Source: Hirsutella rhossiliensis | Taxonomy: Eukaryota > Ascomycota > Sordariomycetes > Hypocreales > Ophiocordycipitaceae | Assembly: GCF_020360975.1 (NCBI RefSeq) | Contig: NW_025408667.1 | Location: 7,812,001 to 7,876,000, forward strand | Direction of reading: 5' to 3' | Length of the DNA: 64,000 nucleotides | In this document: piece after piece, positions 43,244-54,125 of the stretch | Position numbering within the stretch: the stretch's first letter is position 1 | Layout of the letters: each line of letters starts with the position of its first letter | Position numbers and translations under genes: made by a program | The notes under the pieces: generated by a model | Databases searched by the model: none | What the model saw: only the letters and a program-made list of their open reading frames with translations | Told to the model about the DNA's origin: nothing

Positions 43244-44822
43244 TTAGAAGGAAAACTTGCCCGTCTCGTGGAAGTGTCGGGTGAGCGACGCCAGGTCGGC
43301 GGCGAGCTGCTCAGCGAAGCCGTCGGGGATGACGGTGTCCTGCCAGGAAAGGCTGGCGGTGAGGGTGCCGGCGGGAGCGGCCGTGGCCATGTTGACGCCG
43401 AGGGGAGGACCGGCGACCATGGCGCCGTTTGTGAAGAAGACGCGCTCGATGGACCAGGCAGCGCCGCCGCCGGACAAGACGCCGATGTTGCTCACCTCCC
43501 ACGACTCGGCGCGCGGCCTGCCGTCCTTGGCGCGCCAGAAGGCAAACCAGTCGCCGATGTAGCCCAGGAGGCCGGCGGGGTCGTCGGCGGGCAGGGTGGC
43601 GAGGCGTTGGGCGAGCTCGCGCTTGATGTGGCGCGCGGCGGACCAGATGGCACCGTCGAGGGAGGCGTCGGGCTCGCGGAGGGCGGCGACGGCCCAGGGG
43701 GGGAAGTGGTGGGAGTGGCCGGTGACGAGGGAGCGGAGGAGGGGGCGGAGAGAAGGGTCCGACGTGTCGGGGTCGAGGTAGGGACGCAGGTTGATGGGGG
43801 TGCTGGCGGCGAAGCACGAGGCGTCGGGGCAAAGGCGCAGGGCAAAGGAGGCGAGGACGAGGGCGTGGACGAGGCCGGTGAGCGAGGTGCCCTGGGCGCG
43901 GCATGCGGCGACGAGGGCGGCGACGACGTCCGGGGCCATGTCGATGGCGAGGGTGCGCGTGCGGTGGGGGATGGAGAAGTCGATGGCCTTGCCGTGCCAG
44001 GGGGCGGCGGGGCGGAGGAACTGGGGCGCGTGCTCGGACCAGACGGCGCCGAGGAGGAAGGGGAGGCTGTTTGTGAAGCCGACGACGTCTTCCTGGGCCT
44101 CGGGGAGCGTGGGTGGGGAGGGGAAGGAGAGCAGGTAGGGAGGGGGATGACGAGGAGGAGGGGGATGACGAGGAGGAGAGGGATGGGTTGTTGAGGGCGG
44201 CGAGGAGGTGCTCGTGAAAAGCCTTGCCGCTGGAGCCGTCCATCAGCGAGTGGTGAAAGGCGAAGATGACGTCGTAGAACGGCGGCGGATCGGAGTCGGA
44301 GTCGGAGCCGGGGCCGGGGCCGGGGCCGGGGCCGGGCCGGAGGACGACGAGGCGCCAGGGGGCGCAGACCTCGACGTCGGGCCAGAGCTGGTCGTGCAGC
44401 CAGCCCTGGCGGCGGGCGAGCTGGCCCTCGTAGTCGGCTCCGGCGGGCAGGGTGTCAAAGGAGACGTGGGCGCGCAGGTCGAGGCGGGCGAGGTGGGAGA
44501 AGCGGGCGCGCGGGCGGGGGCGGTCTTGGCCGAGGATGCCGACGCGGAGCATGGGCTGGGCGGAGACGAGAGTGGCGAGGGCGGGGTAGAGGACGGAGGC
44601 GTCGAGGAGGGCAGGAGGAGATGGGGAAGAGGCAGCGGAGTGGGTGTAGCGGCAGGTTATGGCGACGCAGCGGTAGATGCCGAGGTGGTGGCGCGAGCAG
44701 GAGAAGAGTTCCCTGGCAGCGGCGAGCTCAGCAAGAACTGAGGGGGTCGAGTGAGGGGCTGCAGTGACTTACATGTTGGAGAGGGGACGGAGGGGGGTTT
44801 GTGGTGCGGACGGAGGGTCCAT
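43244..44822 (-). CDS. Alcohol O-acetyltransferase-like protein (AATase family), apparent frameshift
   Basis: Exon 1 is 44822-44773 and exon 2 44712-43244; the 60-bp intron (GTAAGT...GCCAG) joins LRPLSNM to ELFSCSRHHLGIYRC. About 505 residues, similar to the AATase family (PF07247) that transfers acetyl or acyl groups to alcohols. The catalytic HxxxD motif is present as HHSLMDG near 44240. Just before it a simple repeat encodes (GP)n then (SD)n (about 44284-44340). Near 44136-44190, in a second simple tract (TCC/TCG repeats), the frame must move by one base to reach the clearly homologous C-terminal half (FTNSLPFLLGAVWSEH, YIGDWFAFW, LSWQDTVIPDGF). Whether the shift is real, making this a pseudogene, or a base error in a repeat cannot be told here. 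Confidence 0.75.
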
Positions 44823-45409
44823 GGTGACGACGGCTGCTGTGAGGGCTTGGGGTGCGGGATTGAGGTTGGCGTTTCGTGAGGGAGGAGGCCTGTGGTGATG
44901 CGGAGGGAGGGCGCAGGCTGGATGTTAAGCTAGATGTTCACCGCACCCACTTTACGGAGAACTCCGTACGAAATAGCAAGTGCACGAGATACCGCAAGCG
45001 GTGCTCTATTCTCTGGAGACCTCTTTGTCGTATGATTTATTACGTGGATAGATGCGAACGTGGTGAGGAGATCGAAACCCTTGTCGTTTTGCTTTTTCGC
45101 TTCCTCTATTCCCCCCCCGGTCAGCGCCGATGCAGGAACATGGACTCATCTAGCGCCGGGTACCAAGTATGAAAGGCTGAAAGGCGTGATATTATCGGTG
45201 GCGGTGGTTTGTAGAAATGAGCCATGTATGTACGCATAGTTGTAAGTGCAGATGCAACGCCGCCATGCATCATCCATGTAATAAATGCCAATCCTTGCTC
45301 CAACCACATGCGGTTTCGCTCCGTGATGCCAAGTAAGACCATTTCCCCGTTACTCTCATTACAGCCTCCAAGCTCCAGCCTCGACATAGATCCACAAGCC
45401 CACGGCTCC
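44823..45409. other. Intergenic region upstream of the acetyltransferase-like gene
   Basis: It holds the promoter of the acetyltransferase-like gene (reading left) and the 3' region of the TupA-like gene, whose stop is at 45410. No gene seen. Confidence 0.55.
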
Positions 45410-46521
45410 TCAGCTCCGCGGCGCGCGGCTGTACATCTTCTCGCCGCTGGTCTTAGAGGTGAAGCCCTCGACGACGGCCTGGCCGCGCTCGCCCACGAGC
45501 CAGCGCGCAAAGGCGTCGGCCGTGGCGGCGTTTGTGGCGTTGCGGGCGATGAGCAGGCGCGCCGGGTTGAGCAACGGGTCCTCCGGGTCGTCGTCGCCGC
45601 CGGCCTTGATGACGGCCAGCTCGGCGCGCAGGCCGGCCTCGAGCGAGAGCAGCGTGCCGCGGTCCGTGACTGTGTACTCGCCCAGGTGGACGGCGGCGCG
45701 GAGGGCCTCCAGGGGGTAGTCTTGGAACTTGTGGTACCATCCCGAGACGGGGTCTGCCCAGGGGACCTACACACACCAGACGTTGGACAATGAGCTTCTT
45801 TTTCTTGGGATACAAGTGCCATTCGCCCGGAAAAGGGGGCCTACCTGTCCGACACTCGCCCACAGATGCGACTCCTTGAGATTGGTGGCCGACTTGTCGA
45901 ACCGGCTGAGGAACCGGATCTGCGCCGCGCGGCCCTCGGGCTGCGCCTCGGCAGCCTCGTACAGCTTGGAGAAGAGGCCGGTGACCGACGCCGAGCCGTT
46001 GAGGCGCGCCGGGTTGTCCTTGGGCCCCACGAGGGCAAAGTGGTCGCGGAAGGCGTAGTGCGCCGGCGCCTTGGCGATGCCCACGTCAATGGCGATGTCC
46101 TCGGCCACGGCGCTGTACGTGATGCCCGCGTCGATGAGGTGCTGCCCCAGGTGCTTGATGGTGAAGGTCGTGTCACTCTTATACCACGCTACTCTGAAGT
46201 GGCCCGAGTTGCCATTCTCGGCCACCGAGTCTCGGATGAAGGCGTTGGCGAGGGCTACAAGCGGCCATCTTAATATCTCGACTTCCAATGTGGTAGGGGT
46301 GGGGGCCAAGTTGAAGCATGTAGAAGAAGCGTACCCTCGATCAGGCCGCTCTCACCCGCGCCGCCGTTGCCCAGCCGCAGCTTGATGGGCGCGTTCTCGA
46401 CGCCCTCGACGCCCCCGTCGTACACGGCCGCCGGCTTTACGTCGACGCTCGGGTCGGCGTCGGCCAGCGCGAGGGTTGCGATGGCCGCGACGGCCGCGAC
46501 GAGCGTGCGGATGCGAGCCAT
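45410..46521 (-). CDS. Secreted TupA-like (tungstate/molybdate-binding type) solute-binding protein
   Basis: Three exons, 46521-46335, 46281-45845 and 45766-45410, give 326 residues; introns of 53 bp and 78 bp join in phase. The N-terminus MARIRTLVAAVAAIATLALA is a signal peptide. The mature part has the periplasmic-binding fold of TupA (PBP_like_2): KLRLGNGGAGESGLIE, GITYSAVAEDIAIDVGIAK, RDHFALVGPKDNPARL, FLSRFDKSATNLKESHLW, GWYHKFQDYPLEAL and YTVTDRGTLLSLEAG. In bacteria TupA passes tungstate to an ABC importer. Fungi have no such importer, so the role of fungal homologues is open (a secreted anion-binding protein is a reasonable guess). The resemblance suggests an old transfer from bacteria followed by intron gain. 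Only the 3-kb gap to the right follows; no transporter gene is near. Confidence 0.85.
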
Positions 46522-46692
46522 TTGGTGTCAGCGACCAGGGGTGGTGTCTAGTCGAGGTCAAGTGAGAGCCGAGGTGAAGAGGGAGAGCAAGCCCGTGTGA
46601 GCTTGGCTTTTCTATGTGTGTGCCGGATGGGGAACAGTAAACGAGTGTTGACGGTGGGCCAGGCCTTAAACTTTTCTCTTCTCTCCCTCTCT

Positions 46693-46699
46693 TTATATA
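46693..46699 (-). promoter_or_regulatory. TATA box candidate of the TupA-like gene
   Basis: TATATAA on the minus strand, about 170 bases upstream of the start codon at 46521, followed downstream by a purine/pyrimidine-biased stretch. Confidence 0.5.
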
Positions 46700-46858
46700 C
46701 TCGTGTAAGAAAAGAGGGAAGCGAGTCTGGATCTTCTGCGAGACAGGGCTTCCCCGGCCAAGCCCACGATGGCCTCGTTTACCCCGGAGGAAACCGAGCC
46801 TGGCGAAGACGTATCGCAGAAGCCGCGAGGTAGAAAGCCGAGGCTCGGCAGACGGGGC

Positions 46859-46915
46859 TTCTATTCTTGGACGGGACTTCTATTCTTGGACGGGACTTCT
46901 ATTCTTGGACGGGAC
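46859..46915. repeat. Tandem repeat, 19-bp unit, three exact copies
   Basis: The unit TTCTATTCTTGGACGGGAC occurs at 46859-46877, 46878-46896 and 46897-46915 without a change. Confidence 0.95.
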
Positions 46916-49775
46916 ATTCCGTCGCTCAAGGTCAGGGTTACCGGTAAGACGGCAGCGTGGATTAGCCTTTGGTGCCGTGGCGGGGACCGACGTATAGCAG
47001 CCATCTGATATGGGTTCACTTGGGAGTGATGCGTCGTCTCTTGTAAGGAATGCGCGTCTTTTTCCTTTGAGTTTTGATGACCGAGGCTTCTTTGCAACCT
47101 TGGTTCAAGGAGAGCGTGCCACGAGGAGCGCTGGGTCTTTGTGCTTGCGGTTTCCACGTCGCTGCTCGCATGGGAACTCGCAGCCAGGTTCGTAAAGGCC
47201 AAGGCGAAAGGGGGTTGGTTGGAAGGGAGGCCAGCCAGCCTCCCCCCTGCTGAGAAGTACCGGCAGCGGCATGTGGCCAAATCCTACGGACAGATGGGGA
47301 TGCCTCGAACACGTCGACGTCCACAACGACCGGTTTTGGTCTTTTCGCGGCTGCCGAGGAGCCGCGAAGGGTGCCTTTAGCATAGAAGGAAGCATATAGG
47401 CATGTAGTGCATTCATGCCGGCGCATCGTACGTCGGCCTCCCGTGATTGCGGCGCAGGAGAGCCTCATGCGGGAGCCGTAGACGGAGCCCCATCTCGTGG
47501 CTTGTGACCGTTCACAGGGCCCCATCTCGTGGCTCACGACTGTTTACATAGGTACATGGCTGCGTGCAAAGGTCCAGTCGTGATAGCCGGGCTGCGTTAA
47601 TGGCCAAGAGCTGGTCCGGTATAGCCACAGCCGACGATGTTGTGCTTCTGTCCCCACTGTGGCCCCGTCGGCGAATAGGTCCGTATTGGGGGCTGCGGCT
47701 GGGGTACGCATGGCGGATTTACGTAGTCCGGATGTAATACAAGGCGCTTGCTCTGGCCCTCGCCATGGAGACTGTCGAAATGGGAGATGCTGTTGTTCGC
47801 GCTGAGGAAGACATCGGACCAGGAGCGCCCAATGGCGGCGGTGCGGAGCGGAAGCTTTGTTGCCAAACAGGTGCTGCCGTCTTTGTATGAGCGCCTCTGC
47901 TTTGGAAAGAAGAGAGAGATCTCGGGAGTGTCAGGAGGCAAAGGAAACGGGTGGAACGACAGGGGACGCAAACGCTGATGGGGTGTCTAGTCTTGCACGA
48001 CGCTGCTCCTAGCGCGAGTGATCTGGCGTCGATAATGGCATCTATACGATGGCTACGAGGAGGGCACTGGGGTCTGGAAGGCGCTCTTTTATCAGATTTG
48101 CCCCCGTTTCCTTACTCATCGCAGAGTGATTGATTGGTATGAGATCCGCTGAGGCGGCGCTGCGTCTAGGCCCAGTGGAGATGTATTGTAAGTCTCCATG
48201 GCGAATGGGAAATCCTAATGCGAATCAGAAGCTTAGACGGGGATCTATATCGACTCGAGCCTATTATCAGTTTGTTCGGGCTTCGTGGCACGTCCATGGC
48301 CTCGAGTTCTATCCGAGGGCTCCGCGGGGCAAGGAGAGCGAACGGGCAACTGGATCCTCAGGCCTACAGCAACGGCCAATACATGCGGACAGGCCGCGCT
48401 GGAATGCATAGCTGAAAGTTCCGAGACAAGAATAGGCCGACGACTCCGGGGACCGCCGGCCGATCGATATCGGACTAAGAGGTAGCGAGAGGTCGAGGGG
48501 GGAGACACGCTCGTTTCCCGCTTCCATCGCGCAGCTGTGTCCTTGGTCCCGCCAGCGCCCCCCTTTATCTTGCCTCGCCTTCCGCCTTGTCCGGACAAGT
48601 TGATTGTCCTTTCTCTCCTGGTCGGCGCCAGGGCAAGCGGTTCATCGTCGTCCGTCCTTGTTTTGGCTAGTTCTACCATGCCGTCTTCGTATATGATGCC
48701 GCTGCTGCTGCAATGAGTGAAGTGAGACAAGACAGCTGACAACCGTCGCCCGTGTCTGAGGGAAAGGAAGCAAGGGCTCCATTGTTTGTCCCATCGCAAG
48801 CGTCAACGTTATTTGCTGCCGAAGCCCACGCCGAGCGCTAGGCGCGTCTCCTGCGAGTCTAGGCCGCGATACGCCTAGCATGCCGGCCGCGGCTGCGAGA
48901 CATTGGGCCGCTCGTGGGTTGGACGGAGCTTGCAGCCTGTGGCGTGAGGACGTCTGCGATTGGGCTTCTGTGTCTGCAGGGGGGCCGATGTTCGGGGTCT
49001 GGTCTCATGGCTCGCCGAGGAGCGTCGAACGGCGATGCTGTGAGTGCAGTTGCGAGCTGTGCTCCGGGCTGGGTAGTCAAGGGGACGGTTGCATCCGACT
49101 AGACCTGCATTTTGATGGCCAATTGTCCAGCTCCAGCTCTCCCTTGGCTCAGCATCTCGCAACGGCCTCGACCTTGTTACGCAAATCTACACAACCATGT
49201 ACATGTAACGACATGCTTCAATTAAAGGCTGGGAGAGGCCGAATAAAACTAGTCTCGTCGCCTGATAGTAACTTTCTCCTAAGTTCGCGCCTCGTTTCGA
49301 GGCAGCTTTCGTCCTCGCACCCCCTAGCATGAGCAGGCAAAGGCCGCAAGCAGCGAGAGGAGAGGGAGAAGCCACCTATTGGAGTAAGCTGGTCAGAGAA
49401 ACCGGACGGGAAAGGAACAGAAATAAAACAGAAGAGTGAAACCTTCCAAACGCGGCTGCTTGCCACTTATTTGCCGCTGAAGCCATCAAAGAATAAAAGA
49501 CGGGTCGCCAGGCGTGCTCAACATGATTAAACATCGGTTGGGACTTTATTGCCTTTTTTTTTCGCCTCAGTTCTCTCTTTCTCTCCCTGTCGGCTGGTGA
49601 AGAACGGACAATCGCTCCTTTTCCCACTCTGACGCGCTTCCGTCTTGGCCTCGTTCCGCGAGAAGACAGCTCCGGGTTCTTGTTCAGCGTAGCCCGGTCC
49701 AGTGTTGAACCTGGTCTGGAGCCTTGTTGCCCGCTCAACAGCGTCGACGACTGACTCCACAAGCGCCGGCCCATC

Positions 49776-51177
49776 ATGGTCCTCAGCGAGTCGACGACAA
49801 TGTCGTACACGACCAAGGTGGCGACGGGTGGGGGAACAACGACGACGACGACGACGACGACGACGAAGGCAAAGCCGACGGCGAGGAGAAAGGAGATTCT
49901 GTCCAAGGTCCGCGGCGGCCTCAAGCCGCACGAGACCTATTCCAAGATCAACTGGCGCTCCGTCTTCTTCGTCTTCGGCATCCCCATCGCGGGCTTCCTC
50001 GCCGCGCCCAGCACGCCGCTGCGGTGGCAGACGTTTGTCTTCTCGGCCATCTGCTACGGCGTCGCCATCACGGGCATCACCGCAGGTAAGCACCGCTCTT
50101 CGTGTCCCGTCCGTTCTGCTTCGATCGACGGACCGCTGACAGGGGTCGTCTCCAGGATATCACCGCCTCTGGGCACACCGGTCGTACGAGGGCGGCGCGC
50201 TGCTGCGCGTCTACCTGGCCCTGGCCGGCGCCAGCGCGGCTCAGGGGTCGATCCGGTGGTGGGTGCGCGACCACCGGGCTCACCACCGCTACTCGGACAC
50301 GGACAAGGACCCGTACTCGGTGCAGGACGGGCTCTGGCACGCCCACATCGGCTGGCTGCTGGTGCGCAAGGACAAGAACAAGGTGGGCCGGGCCGACGTC
50401 TCGGACCTCGACAGCGACCCGCTCGTCGTCTGGCAGCACCGACACTTCCTCGCCATCCTCATCGCCACCGTCGTCGTCCTCCCGCCCGTCGTCTGCGGCC
50501 TCGGCTGGGGCGACTGGCGCGGCGGCTTCGTCTACGGCTGTCTGGTGCGGACCTTCTTTGTGCACCAGAGCACCTTTTGCGTCAACTCGCTCGCCCACTG
50601 GCTCGGCGAGCAGCCCTACGACGACGCCCACACGCCGCGCGACCACCTGGTGACGGCCATCATCACCTTTGGCGAGGGATACCACAACTTCCACCACGAG
50701 TTCCCCTCCGACTACCGCTCGTCGCCCGTCTGGTACCACTGGGACCCGACCAAGTGGCTCATCGCGGGCCTCGAGTTCGTCGGGCTCGCCTACGGCCTCA
50801 AGACGTTTCGGCGCAACGAGATCGAGAAGCGCAAGCTGCAGCAGGAGCAGAAGAACATGAGCCGGAGGCTGGGCCAGCTGGACTGGGGCGTCCCGCTCGA
50901 GTGCTTGCCCATTGTCGACTGGCCCGACTTCAAGAAGCAGGTCGACGACAACGGCAAGAAGTGGATCGCCATCGGGGGCGTCATCTACGACGTGGCCGGC
51001 TTCATGGACACGCACCCGGGAGGCAAGTCGATGCTTAACATGGGCATGGGCCGAGACGCCACGCAGTGGTTCGAGGGCGGAGTCTATAGCCACTCGGGCA
51101 ATGCGCACAACCTGCTCTGTGGCATGAGGGTGGCTGTCCTCAGGGGCGGGATGCAAGTAGAGACACTGAGCCATTAG
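49776..51177 (+). CDS. Delta-9 acyl-CoA desaturase with C-terminal cytochrome b5 domain (OLE1-like)
   Basis: Exons 49776-50085 and 50156-51177 (443 residues); the 70-bp intron (GTAAGC, branch GCTGACA, CTCCAG) lies just before the first histidine box. The three boxes of membrane di-iron desaturases are present: HRLWAH (106-111), HRAHH (143-147) and HNFHH (280-284). The C-terminal domain has the heme-ligand motif of cytochrome b5 (THPGGKSM) and a second His in HSGNAHNLL. The enzyme introduces the double bond in palmitoyl- and stearoyl-CoA at the ER. The N-terminus has a run of ten Thr coded by an (ACG)n tract (about 49826-49863). Length is somewhat below that of yeast Ole1, and the C-terminus is short, so it may be a paralogue and not the main desaturase. 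Confidence 0.93.
49826..49863 (+). repeat. (ACG)n microsatellite coding for poly-Thr in the desaturase
   Basis: Consecutive ACA/ACG codons give ten Thr in a row after GGG, in the cytosolic N-terminus before the first conserved block. Such tracts usually vary in length between strains. Confidence 0.85.
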
Positions 51178-51512
51178 CAGACTGGGCATTAAAGGAGAAA
51201 CAAATGAGAAAATATAATAAAAAAGGGACAAACTGGAAGAATGACGAGGTTCCTCGACGTAGGCGTCCCAACCGGGTACACAGACCGGGGACTATCCGCC
51301 TACTAGATTTACCAAAACAACAAAATTGACCTCCCTATCATCATCCACGGGTTTTCTGGTGGTTTCCGTTATGTCAAACCATGTTTCTCTTGGTCAATGC
51401 ACTGCCATGGCGATGAAAATTACACGACAGAAGCTGACGCGAAGCAAAAAGACACGGCCCATGTCCAGGGAGGCGTCCAACAACAAAAACTGTGCCGAGA
51501 TGCAAAAAGATA
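51178..51512. other. 3' region of the desaturase gene
   Basis: AT-rich directly after the stop (51190-51240), as in a 3' untranslated region. No gene seen. Confidence 0.55.
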
Positions 51513-51615
51513 TGACAAGTCTGGGACTTGAACCCAGGAGGATTGCTCCACCAGGATATATTTCATGTGAAGATGGACCTTAACCTGGCGCCATAACCAA
51601 CTCGGCCAACTTGCC
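51513..51615 (-). tRNA. tRNA-Leu(AAG) with a 21-nt intron
   Basis: On the minus strand the sequence folds as a class II tRNA: acceptor GGCAAGT with ACTTGTC and discriminator A, D stem GCC/GGC, anticodon stem CCAGG/CCTGG, long variable arm GGAG/CTCC and T stem CTGGG/CCCAG around TTCAAGT. The anticodon is AAG (51581-51579). A 21-nt intron (51577-51557) sits one base after the anticodon, the canonical eukaryotic position. Internal A and B boxes are intact (GGCCGAGTTGG, GGTTCAAGTCC). Confidence 0.92.
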
Positions 51616-51954
51616 AAAGCACTCCGAGTGGAGTACATGACTCATGGGGCACAATGAGAACTATGACGGCCCCGTGGCAAAGGAGGGACAGGGGCCGGAG
51701 CCTGGATCTACTTGTATAATAAGCTACGTATTGCCCGGCCGAGACTCGGGACCATGGCTGGAGCATAGGTGGGAGGTTTCACCAGGTGAGGCTGCTAGGA
51801 AAGATGAGTAAAGGGTTCCCCGGCGCTTCAAATTCTTGGTTCATTATATGAACCTCCTGTTCGTGTGCCACGAGGCTCATCGCTTGTCCACCTTCGGCAC
51901 TTTATAAATTTAGGCATTGAATGTAGCTAACCATTGACTGCCATCCTGCTCTAT
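51616..51954. other. Intergenic region between tRNA-Leu and the small secreted protein gene
   Basis: No gene seen. The right end presumably holds the 3' untranslated region of the gene stopping at 51955. Confidence 0.55.
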
Positions 51955-52434
51955 CTAGTACTGGAAGTCCTTTAATGTCTTGAGATAATCTGCATAATGG
52001 TCGACGGTGTCGATTATCATTTGCATACCATTCACAAGTTTAACGTTGGGTTTGACGCCATCCTGCTTCTGCTTGATATTTTCATATTCGCGAATCCACC
52101 ACTCCACGTTTTCCTTGGTAGCTTGAGATCCCAAAAGCTCTTCGGCCAGATTCCACATGTCGTTTATGGTAGTCTTCATAGCGTCCGACGACGACATAAC
52201 TAAATCCCATTCCGCCTGAAGTCGGTTTTTAGTCTCGCCAATGAAGAACTGCACGTTTGCATCGAGACTCTATAGTCGCCCGAAGAGTCAGCACACTGCA
52301 CTACCAATAAACGGTAGCGCAACAGAGCCACTTACTCCTTTGTTATCAGCTCGTGCGATCGCGGTCGTGACCGAGCCGACAGGAACCGCCGCGACCATTC
52401 CGGCAAGCAAAGGAACGAGAGTCGAGGCCTTCAT
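51955..52434 (-). CDS. Small secreted protein, 137 residues, no cysteine
   Basis: Two exons, 52434-52336 and 52269-51955, with a 66-bp intron (GTAAGT, branch TGCTGAC, CTATAG) that falls between codons. The N-terminus MKASTLVPLLAGMVAAVPVG is a signal peptide. The mature protein is charged, probably all-helical (ETKNRLQAEWDLVMSSSDAM, NMWNLAEELLG-like heptads) and has no cysteine, which is unusual among fungal small secreted proteins. It resembles no family I recognise. The intron placement, TATA box and signal peptide argue for a real gene. It may be an effector-type or cell-surface-binding protein; this is inference. Confidence 0.8.
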
Positions 52435-52562
52435 TCTGCAGGACAAAGGTGAAGTGAAAGTGTGAGTCGATCTGAAAAGACTGTTGGTGTTGGCTGAGGA
52501 TATTAGTGTACAGACGTGATGGTGGTGAGGACCAAATGACGGCTGGGAGGCGGACCATGAGG

Positions 52563-52570
52563 TATTTATA
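52563..52570 (-). promoter_or_regulatory. TATA box of the small secreted protein gene
   Basis: TATAAATA on the minus strand about 130 bases upstream of the start codon, followed by a CA/CT-rich leader. Confidence 0.65.
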
Positions 52571-53850
52571 GGACCGAACCTCGCTTCAAATGCTTCCTAC
52601 GTTGGCCGGTATCGTTAGATCCTTGATGTCGTGTCTATGCTCTCGCAACCCTGCTTCGTCAACACTCACCTATGCTCCATGCGCGACTCAGGGCTGGCCG
52701 TGTCATGCTTACCGGAGTCGCTCTGCCTTGGTCTGGGCGTGGCATACGCGGCGAACCCCGAACAGGGCCCGGACGCGACGGGACAAACGGTTACGGGGCA
52801 ACTAATTACAATCTCCTGGCTTGAGTAGCATTGATCGGTTGGGGCGCCACGAGTCGTTGGATCAACATCAGCACGAGAAGGCGCACGCCCGGCCGAGCGC
52901 TGCAACATTTCCACACGGGTTGCCCTGTCATATCCACCCGCGAGTACGTTCTCTCGACATCTACATCCGGACTGTCCGAAGCAACACTTTATGCCAAGAA
53001 GGCTGGTAGGTCGTGCTTGATGTTGCGTTGACTTACTTGGTCCAGGTGTGTACTCTTGCTCGATAGCCCATAAGCCCACAAACACCAAGGTATGCCTGTT
53101 CGCGGGCTTCGAGAACTATAGAACCTCGCCGACCTAAAACTGATAGGCTGGTGCTATTTCTGTGGCCAAGTCTATGCAACACTCCTTGCTTATGTTCCCG
53201 CGCCGCGAACCTAATGTCGGCTCCGATTCTTGCCGTGCCCGAATCCGCCAAGCTTCCAGTCGTATCCGAGCAAACGTCGAGCCCAGCTGAGTACCCATGT
53301 TGTCTGCCAAGGAATGTGCATCCTGAAACAGCACGAAGGCCCATCCCTCTTCCCCTTCTGCTGAATCTTGGTACGGCTAATATTGTAGGCAACCTGCCTT
53401 ACTCAGAAATTATCATTCGAGACTGCACGTGGTTGAGCGTCGCCCAAAGTGTATCATGTTATTCAACGTGCCATTGCGAGCGAACCCGTCATGTCTCGAG
53501 TTGATAACGAGCAGGTATAAGGAGTATGGTAGTCCACTCTTCGAAGGAAAGACAGGAAAACTAGATCTCGTTTCAGAGCTCACTTCAGTGTACGTGTATT
53601 GTATGGATCGTGGCTCTATATGGATCTGCAGATCTATTCCGTCAGCCCCCTCCCTCGCAAAGTCAACGAGAACCCGCGCTTCATCTTGGATCATCCTTCA
53701 ACTTCCCATTAGGGGTTTTCAATGGCCAACAGAGCCTCAACTGCATGACGCAGCCCGAATCACCCGGCCGGTGTCAGTTCACCCGGCCAAGAGGGTGTGC
53801 CCATGGTTGCCCATGCTTCCAACGACGGCCCTGATTGTATTGTATCCATC
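52571..53850. other. Intergenic region, no gene seen
   Basis: 1.3 kb with short overlapping open frames on both strands and no recognisable domain. Confidence 0.5.
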
Positions 53851-54125
53851 TCTCGAACAGGTGTTCGAGAGCGCATGTGGAAGTGATCAGGGGCAATGAA
53901 TCGATGTGACAAAGTGAGCATGCCCTTCTTCTAGCTATGTGAGGTCCAAGGGGGTATTTATACGTACAGATACCTCTTCTAAACCTTGGTATAGCTGCCA
54001 ACATAGCCCTACCCTGATGGTCCTGATGTTCTAATACGAAATTGCAACTTCCCTTGGCCTCAATGCGTAGTGATGGGTTATCCTTGTGTTAATGTGTGTG
54101 TATGGCTGTTTGGGCCCTGCTGACA
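53851..54125. repeat. Candidate solo LTR related to the copia LTR
   Basis: The segment begins with TCTC and a short palindrome (CTCGAACAGGTGTTCGAG) followed by AGCGC, as the copia LTR begins TCTCAGCAAGCTGAGAGCGC. In the middle it has GGGGGTATTTATACG, identical to the left copia LTR, followed by AGATACC in both. It ends GCTGACA, like the copia LTR end TCTGACA. Length (275 bp) is close to 286-287 bp. A 5-bp duplication is not evident (CCATC against CAGGC), so an old or related family, not the same one, is likely. Confidence 0.5.

Larger units (their letters stand above)
46522..49775. other. 3.25-kb intergenic region between the TupA-like and desaturase genes
   Basis: Two divergent promoters presumably share this space. 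It contains a TATA-like motif at 46693-46699, three exact 19-bp tandem copies at 46859-46915, and a 16-bp direct repeat GCCCCATCTCGTGGCT at 47487-47502 and 47519-47534. A frame at 47971-47597 (minus, 124 codons) has balanced composition but no motif; it is not annotated as a gene. The CT-rich part at 49540-49600 may be the desaturase leader. Confidence 0.5.

Noticed and set aside
42527..44194. 555-codon plus-strand frame
   Set aside because: Overlaps the CSC1-like 3' end and the acetyltransferase-like gene on the opposite strand; low-complexity Gly/Glu/Ala composition.
47597..47971. 124-codon minus-strand frame with balanced composition
   Set aside because: No motif, no intron or promoter evidence, alone in a long non-coding gap; kept only as a note.
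53851..54125. Search for a 5-bp target duplication of the candidate solo LTR
   Set aside because: CCATC on the left and CAGGC on the right do not match, so the boundaries are not proven.
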